Below, in pieces: positions 1 through 5,372 of a stretch of DNA of 5,372 nt. The notes below the pieces were generated by a model, which was given only the letters and a program-made list of their open reading frames with translations, did no database searches and was not told where the DNA came from. Source of the DNA: Giesbergeria sp. Lineage in GTDB: Bacteria > Pseudomonadota > Gammaproteobacteria > Burkholderiales > Burkholderiaceae_C. The translations under genes were made by a program, and so were the position numbers. The stretch lies in contig JAGNUJ010000110.1 of NCBI GenBank assembly GCA_017987055.1, forward strand, positions 1 through 5,372. Direction: 5' to 3'. How positions within the stretch are numbered: position 1 is the stretch's first letter; every line of letters starts with the position of its first letter.

Positions 1-263
1 TTGACACGACCGCCGCGCACCAGCACGACGCTGTGCTCTTGCAGGTTGTGGCCTTCACCGCCGATGTACGAAATAACCTCAAAACCGTTGGTCAGGCGCA
101 CTTTGGCGACTTTACGCAGAGCGGAGTTAGGCTTCTTAGGCGTCGTGGTGTACACACGGGTGCACACGCCGCGGCGCTGTGGCGAGTTTTCCATCGCCGG
201 GCTTTTAGAACTGGTCTTCTCGACCTCGCGCCCATGTCGAATGAGCTGGTTAATGGTTGGCAT
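1..263 (-). CDS. rpsL: 30S ribosomal protein S12, N-terminal 87 residues (cut by window edge)
   Basis: S12 sits at the interface side of the small ribosomal subunit near the decoding centre and helps control translational accuracy. The translation begins [13 protein letters not shown] and carries the family signatures [19 protein letters not shown] (residues 30-48), LTNGFEV (57-63), [13 protein letters not shown] (66-78) and RGGRV (83-87). The usual length is about 125 residues, so roughly the last third lies outside the window. Lys43 and Arg86, positions where substitutions are known to give streptomycin resistance or dependence, are the ordinary residues; Lys88 is split by the edge. The start is supported by an AGGGA Shine-Dalgarno match at 275-279, 11 nt upstream, and by the conserved N-terminus. 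In related bacteria rpsL is followed by rpsG and fusA (str operon); that part is not visible. Identification is essentially certain. Confidence 0.98.
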   Translation of the reverse strand, partial: MPTINQLIRHGREVEKTSSKSPAMENSPQRRGVCTRVYTTTPKKPNSALRKVAKVRLTNGFEVISYIGGEGHNLQEHSVVLVRGGRV

Positions 264-303
264 GAATACTGTCGTCCCTAAACGTAAAAAACGAAAACGT
301 GAA

Positions 304-334
304 CTTCTCGGACATCGTGACAATTTCCGAAAAG
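304..334 (-). promoter_or_regulatory. Stem-loop in the rpsL leader, at the predicted mRNA 5' end
   Basis: On the minus strand CTTTTCGGA (334 to 326) can pair with TCCGAGAAG (312 to 304). All nine positions pair, one as a U-G wobble, around a 13-nt loop. The stem starts about where transcription should begin from the promoter at 341-369. A T-rich stretch with a run of six T (291 to 286) follows after about 12 nt, too far to make a standard terminator. It could protect the 5' end, regulate the ribosomal protein operon, or be chance. No known leader family was recognised. Confidence 0.4.
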
Positions 335-340
335 CTCTCT

Positions 341-369
341 AATTTATCAGAGGCGTTGCCCGCTGACAA
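341..369 (-). promoter_or_regulatory. Predicted sigma70 promoter of rpsL
   Basis: Reading the minus strand, TTGTCA (369 to 364) is a five-of-six match to the -35 consensus. It is followed after exactly 17 bp by TAAATT (346 to 341), a four-of-six match to the -10 consensus. A TG at 349-348, one base before the -10, gives an extended -10. Transcription would begin near 334-336, leaving a leader of about 70 nt before the rpsL ATG. The -35 box lies immediately after the T-tract of the terminator at 371-409. Prediction from sequence only. Confidence 0.65.
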
Positions 370-370
370 G

Positions 371-409
371 AAAAATCGCCTTGTCTGTGGCGCCAGCGCC
401 GACAAGGCG
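371..409 (-). terminator. Strong intrinsic terminator downstream of the carboxypeptidase gene
   Basis: On the minus strand CGCCTTGTC (409 to 401) pairs with GACAAGGCG (385 to 377). Inside it GGCGC (400 to 396) pairs with GCGCC (393 to 389), leaving a TG loop and a 3-nt ACA bulge. This makes a GC-rich stem of up to 14 bp, followed by A and five T. It lies about 100 nt past the stop of the minus-strand carboxypeptidase gene and separates it from rpsL. Confidence 0.85.
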
Positions 410-418
410 CATGAACTA

Positions 419-469
419 AAAGGGCTATTCCAGCTGCTAATTTCAAATGAAATAGGCCTCTAGCCCTTT
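419..469. repeat. Inverted repeat with nested palindromes in the dacA-rpsL intergenic region
   Basis: AAAGGGCTA (419-427) and TAGCCCTTT (461-469) are a perfect 9-bp inverted repeat. The 33 nt between them contain three further palindromic stretches: CAGCTG (431-436), TTTCAAATGAAA (arms of five around AA, 441-452) and AGGCCT (454-459). The right arm overlaps the dispersed repeat copy at 453-497, and just beyond it TGATAGCTATCA (482-493) is a perfect 12-bp palindrome. As RNA the region could fold into one branched structure in the 3' untranslated part of the carboxypeptidase transcript. Confidence 0.55.
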
Positions 470-497
470 AGATATATGCGCTGATAGCTATCAAATT
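453..497 (-). repeat. Dispersed intergenic repeat, copy B
   Basis: Read on the minus strand from 495, the block TTTGATAGCT is followed after 19 nt by GGGCTAGAGG. The copy at 2460-2502 has the same two blocks with the same 19-nt spacing. Over 43 aligned positions, 32 are identical, and the differences fall in the middle and just after the second block. This copy lies 10 nt past the stop codon of the carboxypeptidase gene and reads in the same direction as that gene. Similar repeats are, from general knowledge, common between genes in Comamonadaceae; their role is not established as far as I know. Confidence 0.7.
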
Positions 498-506
498 AAT
501 AAAAGC

Positions 507-1721
507 TTACTTAATCCACAAGCGCATGGCATCCCACGCGCGGCCCATCATGCCGGCTTGCTCGACGCCGTCGAGCGCCACCAGCGGCACGTCGCGCAGC
601 GGCGCATCGCCCAGCGTGACTTTCAGCGCGCCAATCGCTTGGCCTTTGCTAAACGGCGCAATCAGCGGGTCTTGGTGCGAAATGTGCGTGGCAATTTTGC
701 CGCTGCTGCCGGCGGGCACGGCCACCACGATGGCCTCGGTGCGGCCCATCTTGACGCTGCTGCCTTTGCCTTTCCACACCGCTGGCGTAGCGACCGGCTG
801 GTCGGCGTCAAACAACTTGACCGCATCAAACGCGGTGTAGCCCCAGTTGAGCAGCTTTTGGCTCTCGTTGGCGCGGGCGTTTTCGCTGGAGGCACCCAGC
901 ACGATGGAGACCAGCCGGCGCGTGCCGACCTGCGGAAACTCGCGCTTGGCCGTGGCGACCAAGCAGTAACCGGCGGCGGCGGTGTGGCCGGTTTTCAGGC
1001 CATCGACGGTGGGGTCACGAAACAGCAGCGAATTGCGGTTGTTGCCGTTGGAGGGCGGCGTGCCGGGGTAGCTGTACTGCTTGGTGGCGTAGTAGTGCAT
1101 GTACTGCGGAAAGTCGTGCATCAAGCGCACCGCCAAGATGCTCAGGTCGCGCGCCGTGGTCAGGTGGCCCGGCTCGGTCAGGCCTTCGGGGTTTTTGTAG
1201 CTGGTGCCAGTCATGCCCAGCGCTTTGGCTTGCTCGTTCATCAGGTGAACGAATTGCTCGGCGGTGCCGCCCACGCCCTCGGCCAGCGCCATCGTGGCGT
1301 CGTTGCCGGATTGAACAATCATGCCTTTGATCAGGTCGTCCACTGGCACCTGCATTTTGGGATCGATGAACATGCGCGAGCCGGGCATTTTCCAGGCTTT
1401 CACGCTGACTGGCAGTTTTTGCTGTAGGTCGATCTTCTTGGCGCGCAGTGCGTCAAACACCAAATACGCCGTCATCAGCTTGGTCAGCGAAGCTTGCTCG
1501 ACCGGGGCGTCGATGTCTTTGGCGGCCAAAATTTGGTCGGCGGTCACATCAATCAGCATGTAGGTGCGCGCGGCAATCTCGGGCGGCTGGGGCATCGGGA
1601 TGCTTTGGGCAGGAGCGCCAGCGACAGCAGCGGGCGCAGTTTGCGCTGGCGCGACAAAAGCCGCCGAGGTCAGCGCGGCAGCCAGCGCCACGGTGCGAAA
1701 TACAGAAAAAACGGGTTTCAT
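507..1721 (-). CDS. dacA: D-alanyl-D-alanine carboxypeptidase, PBP5/6 family (404 aa)
   Basis: This is a low-molecular-weight penicillin-binding protein that removes the terminal D-Ala from peptidoglycan pentapeptides in the periplasm. All three active-site motifs of the family are present: S78-L-T-K81 with the nucleophile Ser78, S138-G-N140, and K243-T-G245. Residues 1-26 form a Sec signal peptide (K2 and R9, then a hydrophobic Ala/Leu/Val core) with an A-P-A cleavage motif at 24-26. The C-terminal part, from about residue 300, fits the beta-rich PBP5 C-terminal domain. The end, GRAWDAMRLWIK, suits the amphipathic helix that anchors such proteins to the inner membrane. Length matches E. coli PBP5 (403 aa). 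An in-frame GTG at 1796 would add 25 residues before the signal peptide and run through a terminator, so the ATG at 1721 is preferred. The family is certain; whether it is dacA or dacC cannot be settled from sequence alone. Confidence 0.95.
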   Translation of the reverse strand: MKPVFSVFRTVALAAALTSAAFVAPAQTAPAAVAGAPAQSIPMPQPPEIAARTYMLIDVTADQILAAKDIDAPVEQASLTKLMTAYLVFDALRAKKIDLQQKLPVSVKAWKMPGSRMFIDPKMQVPVDDLIKGMIVQSGNDATMALAEGVGGTAEQFVHLMNEQAKALGMTGTSYKNPEGLTEPGHLTTARDLSILAVRLMHDFPQYMHYYATKQYSYPGTPPSNGNNRNSLLFRDPTVDGLKTGHTAAAGYCLVATAKREFPQVGTRRLVSIVLGASSENARANESQKLLNWGYTAFDAVKLFDADQPVATPAVWKGKGSSVKMGRTEAIVVAVPAGSSGKIATHISHQDPLIAPFSKGQAIGALKVTLGDAPLRDVPLVALDGVEQAGMMGRAWDAMRLWIK

Positions 1722-1730
1722 AGCCAACGG

Positions 1731-1736
1731 CACCTC
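1731..1736 (-). promoter_or_regulatory. Shine-Dalgarno sequence deciding the carboxypeptidase start
   Basis: GAGGTG on the minus strand has GAGG 11 nt before the ATG at 1721. It supports that start over the upstream in-frame GTG at 1796, which has no comparable site and lies before the terminator hairpin. Confidence 0.6.
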
Positions 1737-1747
1737 AGTCAAACAAT

Positions 1748-1781
1748 AAAAAAGCCCGATCACCAGCGCAGGGCAATCGGG
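1748..1781 (-). terminator. Intrinsic terminator downstream of the alpha/beta hydrolase gene
   Basis: On the minus strand CCCGAT (1781 to 1776) pairs with ATCGGG (1760 to 1755). The stem extends inward through T-G and G-T wobbles and two C-G pairs, giving about 10 bp around a 7-nt loop. The closing arm is followed by C and six T, then ATT. It begins 23 nt after the hydrolase stop codon. Its T-tract ends only 26 nt before the ATG of the carboxypeptidase gene, leaving no room for an ordinary promoter between them. Confidence 0.85.
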
Positions 1782-1804
1782 ACGATAAAAAGGCACTCAA
1801 GCGC

Positions 1805-2446
1805 TCAAGCGCGCGATTGCAGGTGGCGTACCACCAAGTTTTTCAGCAGCGGCAGTTGGCCGTGAAAGAAATGGCCGCCGCCGGGCACCACCGTCACCGG
1901 CAGCACCTGCGGGCGTGCCCAGTTCAGCACGTCGCTCAGCGCCACGGTGTCGTCTTGCTCGCCGTGCACCACCAAGGTGCGCAGGTGCGCCTCGGGGGGC
2001 ACCGGGGCAACGTCAAAGCGGCTGGCCGCCGTGCCGACCAGCACCACCTGCTCAACATGGCGCTGCGGCCACAACGCCGCCAGCGCGTGGCTGGTGACGA
2101 AGGCGCCAAACGAGAAGCCGGCCAGCGCCAGCGCACCGGTCGGGGCGACTTGCTCGACCACGGCCAAAAAATCTTCCAACTCGCCGCGTCCTTGGTCGTG
2201 TGTGCCGGCGCTGGCACCGACGCCGCGAAAATTAAAACGCACCGCCGTCCAACCGCACTGCACCAAAGCGCGCGCCAGCGTTTGCACCACTTTGTTGTCC
2301 AGCGTGCCGCCAAAGAGCGGGTGCGGGTGGGCGATGACGGCCACACCGCGCGCAGCCGCGCCCGCAGGCACCGCCGCCGCGTCGCGCACCGCTTCAATCA
2401 CGCCGGCAGCGCCGAGCAGGCTCAATCGCTCAGTTTGTGCATTCAT
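1805..2446 (-). CDS. Alpha/beta hydrolase, COG2945-type (213 aa)
   Basis: This is a compact soluble alpha/beta-hydrolase of unknown substrate. Features in order are AHPHPLFGGT (39-48), typical of the COG2945 group; FNFRGVGAS (71-79), the strand and loop that usually help form the oxyanion hole; the nucleophile elbow G110-F-S112-F-G114; HGEQDD (161-166) with a likely acid at Asp165; and GGGHFFHG (189-196) with the catalytic His192. The triad Ser112-Asp165-His192 is therefore complete. There is no signal peptide, so it should be cytoplasmic. Length is normal for the group. The ATG has no visible Shine-Dalgarno sequence: the upstream minus-strand bases read AATAATACTGATCT. A terminator follows the gene. 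Related proteins are annotated as hydrolases or dienelactone hydrolase-like, and nothing here fixes a substrate. A link to the neighbouring cell-wall enzyme is possible but unsupported. Confidence 0.9.
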   Translation of the reverse strand: MNAQTERLSLLGAAGVIEAVRDAAAVPAGAAARGVAVIAHPHPLFGGTLDNKVVQTLARALVQCGWTAVRFNFRGVGASAGTHDQGRGELEDFLAVVEQVAPTGALALAGFSFGAFVTSHALAALWPQRHVEQVVLVGTAASRFDVAPVPPEAHLRTLVVHGEQDDTVALSDVLNWARPQVLPVTVVPGGGHFFHGQLPLLKNLVVRHLQSRA

Positions 2447-2459
2447 AGATCAGTATTAT

Positions 2460-2502
2460 TTTGATAGCTGCTAGCGCTTGTATTCATTGGGCTAGAGGGG
2501 TA
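2460..2502 (+). repeat. Dispersed intergenic repeat, copy A
   Basis: On the plus strand TTTGATAGCT (2460-2469) is followed after 19 nt by GGGCTAGAGG (2489-2498). This is the same arrangement as copy B at 453-497 but on the opposite strand. CTAGC (2471-2475) and GCTAG (2491-2495) form a short inverted repeat within it. The copy lies between the ferredoxin and hydrolase genes and ends 13 bp upstream of the hydrolase ATG, so it fills the place where that gene's promoter would be expected. It reads antisense to both neighbouring genes. Confidence 0.7.
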
Positions 2503-2503
2503 A

Positions 2504-2521
2504 AAGGCTTAAAAAAGCCTT
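2504..2521 (-). terminator. Weak hairpin downstream of the ferredoxin gene, possible terminator
   Basis: On the minus strand AAGGCTT pairs perfectly with AAGCCTT around a TTTT loop (7-bp stem, 4-nt loop), 35 nt past the ferredoxin stop. The stem is AT-rich and is followed only by TTACCCC, so it lacks a proper T-tract. It may terminate weakly and allow read-through into the hydrolase gene. It directly adjoins repeat copy A and may belong to that element. Confidence 0.35.
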
Positions 2522-2556
2522 CGTAAAACGCGCAGGCAACGCTCATAGAGTGCCCA

Positions 2557-2925
2557 TCAGCGGCCAAGTTCCGGTGGCGTCAGCAAGCGCTCGACCACTT
2601 GGCCGTTTTTCAGGTGCGATTCGACGATTTCGTCGATGTCGGCGTTGTCCACATAGCTGTACCAGACGGCCTCTGGATAGACCACGGCGACGGGGCCGGC
2701 GGCGCAGCGGTCCAAGCAACCGGCCTTGTTGACGCGCACTTTGCCTACGCCGGCCAAGGCCATGTCGCTCACTTGCTTTTTGCAGTATTCAAACGCGGCT
2801 TGTGCGTTGTATTGAGCGCAGCAGTTTTCACCGTTGGCGCGCTCGTTGGTGCAGAAAAAAATATGGCGCTCGAAGTAGCTTGCAGCGGTGCCGGCGGCTT
2901 GGGTGGGAGTGGTAGATACAGTCAT
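2557..2925 (-). CDS. Thioredoxin-like [2Fe-2S] ferredoxin, COG3411-type (122 aa)
   Basis: This is a small cytoplasmic electron carrier with the thioredoxin-like [2Fe-2S] fold, related to the NuoE/HoxE domain rather than to plant-type ferredoxins. The family start HIFFCTNER (21-29) supplies Cys25, with Cys35 and Cys36 following. The second pair is in AGCLDRCAAGP (68-78), Cys70-x3-Cys74, followed by VVYPEAVWYSYV (81-92), a typical stretch of this group. The likely cluster ligands are Cys25, Cys35 or Cys36, Cys70 and Cys74. Cys48 is an extra cysteine. The first 16 residues are low-complexity and probably disordered. The gene starts 9 nt after the VanZ stop codon without a clear Shine-Dalgarno sequence, so translational coupling to vanZ is likely. 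Its redox partner is unknown. Family assignment is strong. Confidence 0.92.
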   Translation of the reverse strand: MTVSTTPTQAAGTAASYFERHIFFCTNERANGENCCAQYNAQAAFEYCKKQVSDMALAGVGKVRVNKAGCLDRCAAGPVAVVYPEAVWYSYVDNADIDEIVESHLKNGQVVERLLTPPELGR

Positions 2926-2934
2926 GCGCGCATT

Positions 2935-4032
2935 TTAAGAACGCTGCTCGCGGGCCGAGGCGCGCAGCAACACATATCCCAAGGTGGCATACGGCCACAA
3001 CCAGCCCAACCATTGGCCGATACCAAAAAAGCGGATGAAGCGCCCCTGCTCCCACGCCTGCAATGTTTGCCCAAAATAAGCGCTGGTGGGCGCGTCGTTG
3101 AGCAGGCTCAGGTGTACCACCAGCACCAGCAGCAGCAGCACCACCGCTGCGCGCCGAGGCAGCGCCAGCGCCAGCGCCGCCAGCACCACCCCTGCCCACA
3201 GGCCAACATGCACGGGCAGACTCAACCACTCCCACGCGTGTACAGGGCCGTAACTGAGCGCGGCCGACAGTGCGGTGACAGCGACACCTATCGCCGCCGT
3301 GGCCAAAGCAAACACGGCGCGGCGCCCGACATGGCCAATCACGCTATACGCCAGCAAACATGGCACCAACAGCCCCAGCGCCACGCACAGCAATTCACCC
3401 GCTGGCGAGAGCGGCAGCAGCGCCGCCTCGCGCACCGGCAGCCACGGCAAAAAGGGCGTGCCCTGCAGCGCCTCCAGCAGCGCGGCCTCTAATCTCTCTA
3501 GCACTTGGCCCAGACCAAACGGCTCGGCAGCAGGAAACAACAGCGCCCACGGCCACAGCGCCAGCAGCACCAGCGCGCCGCGCGCCTCGGGCACAAACCA
3601 GCGGTTGCGCATTTGGCTCCAGCGGTACAGCGCGCCCAGGCGCTCCAGCAGCGCAGCCACCAGCGCGCCAATCAACGCGCCGGCAGCGTTCAGCACTAAA
3701 TCGAGGTTGGAGGGGACGCGCTGGGGCAGGTAAATCTGCAAATACTCCATGCACAGCGACAACAAACCGCCAGCCAGCGCGGCGACCGGCACTGCGCTGC
3801 GCGGCCAGCCGGTGCGCAGCATCGCCAGCGCCAGCAAAAAACCCAGCGGCGCATAACCGATGACGTTGATGGTGATGTCAAAGCCCGTCCAGTACGGCGG
3901 TGGAATGCGCGCAACCAGAAAGACGACGGGCGAAATACCTTGGGCACGCCAGCCGTCAAACGGAAACAGGCTGGCAAAAACAATCAGCGCGACATACACC
4001 AGCGCCAACGGCCAAGCGGTGGTTTTGTGCAT
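2935..4032 (-). CDS. VanZ-family polytopic membrane protein with long C-terminal membrane region (365 aa)
   Basis: The N-terminal 130 residues match the VanZ-like domain. They show a first helix (6-23) ending in FPFDGWR, then GFDITINVIGYAPLGFLLA (50-68), a third helix (82-96) running into MEYLQIYLPQRVPSNLDL (95-112), and NAAGALIGALVA (115-126). VanZ itself is about 160 aa and is known for low-level teicoplanin resistance; most family members have no assigned role. After a basic loop (131-149) there are roughly six more hydrophobic segments, around 150-168, 212-230, 238-262, 272-291, 296-311 and 341-356, so the protein is more than twice the classic length. The start at 4032 (MHKTTAWPLA) is chosen because the longer reading from 4155 overlaps the hemJ coding region out of frame and gives a cysteine- and tryptophan-rich non-protein-like extension. 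The gap to hemJ is 40 nt and to the ferredoxin gene 9 nt. Function unknown. Confidence 0.85.
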   Translation of the reverse strand: MHKTTAWPLALVYVALIVFASLFPFDGWRAQGISPVVFLVARIPPPYWTGFDITINVIGYAPLGFLLALAMLRTGWPRSAVPVAALAGGLLSLCMEYLQIYLPQRVPSNLDLVLNAAGALIGALVAALLERLGALYRWSQMRNRWFVPEARGALVLLALWPWALLFPAAEPFGLGQVLERLEAALLEALQGTPFLPWLPVREAALLPLSPAGELLCVALGLLVPCLLAYSVIGHVGRRAVFALATAAIGVAVTALSAALSYGPVHAWEWLSLPVHVGLWAGVVLAALALALPRRAAVVLLLLVLVVHLSLLNDAPTSAYFGQTLQAWEQGRFIRFFGIGQWLGWLWPYATLGYVLLRASAREQRS

Positions 4033-4072
4033 GGATTTATGCTGGGTGGCTGCGCAGCGTGCAACGCGCCGC

Positions 4073-5372
<1,300 letters not shown>

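Noticed and set aside
1..342. Plus-strand open frames opposite rpsL
   Set aside because: The minus strand encodes a highly conserved S12; the plus-strand frames run through its promoter and leader and look like chance.
558..1427. Long plus-strand open frame antisense to the carboxypeptidase
   Set aside because: It is His-, Gln- and Arg-rich with no recognisable domain, as expected for the antisense reading of a GC-biased gene whose minus-strand product has all PBP5 motifs.
1722..1796. GTG start for the carboxypeptidase giving 25 more N-terminal residues
   Set aside because: The extension precedes a complete signal peptide, is encoded by the terminator hairpin, and lacks a ribosome binding site; the ATG at 1721 has GAGGTG upstream.
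3115..3145. CAG trinucleotide-rich tract, also near 4090-4125
   Set aside because: On the coding strand these are CTG/GTG codons for leucine and valine in membrane helices of VanZ and HemJ, not a microsatellite of separate interest.
4049..4058. GCTGCGCAGC perfect palindrome between hemJ and vanZ
   Set aside because: It has no loop for a hairpin and no T-tract, and 10-bp palindromes of this composition are expected in GC-rich sequence; there is no evidence of an operator or terminator.

Overview
This window looks like ordinary chromosome from a betaproteobacterium of the order Burkholderiales, most likely the family Comamonadaceae. That rests on three things: the protein types, moderately high GC with clear third-position bias, and two copies of a short intergenic repeat carrying the blocks TTTGATAGCT and GGGCTAGAGG, which resembles a repeat I associate with Comamonadaceae genomes. 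The placement is an inference from reading, not from a search.

Layout, left to right. At the left edge lies the start of rpsL (ribosomal protein S12) on the minus strand, cut by the window. It has a plausible sigma70 promoter and a stem-loop at the predicted 5' end of its leader. The promoter abuts a strong intrinsic terminator that closes the next minus-strand gene, a D-Ala-D-Ala carboxypeptidase of the PBP5/6 family. Between that gene's stop and its terminator sits one repeat copy and nested palindromes. Upstream of the carboxypeptidase is a second strong terminator, which ends a small alpha/beta hydrolase gene (COG2945 type). Then come the second repeat copy in opposite orientation, a thioredoxin-like [2Fe-2S] ferredoxin (COG3411 type), a long VanZ-family membrane protein, and HemJ. 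All of these are on the minus strand. At the right edge hemB (porphobilinogen synthase) runs on the plus strand and is cut by the window.

How the genes fit together. hemB and hemJ are head to head with 56 bp between start codons; they encode an early and the penultimate step of protoheme synthesis. hemJ, vanZ and the ferredoxin gene are closely spaced (40 and 9 bp) and could form one transcript. The hydrolase and carboxypeptidase are each followed by a terminator, so they look like separate units, although no clear promoter is visible for the carboxypeptidase between the upstream terminator and its start codon.

I do not see a clearly undescribed system here. The observations most worth checking are the repeat pair, the rpsL leader hairpin, the terminator placed directly in front of the carboxypeptidase gene, and the unusually long VanZ protein linked to a ferredoxin.
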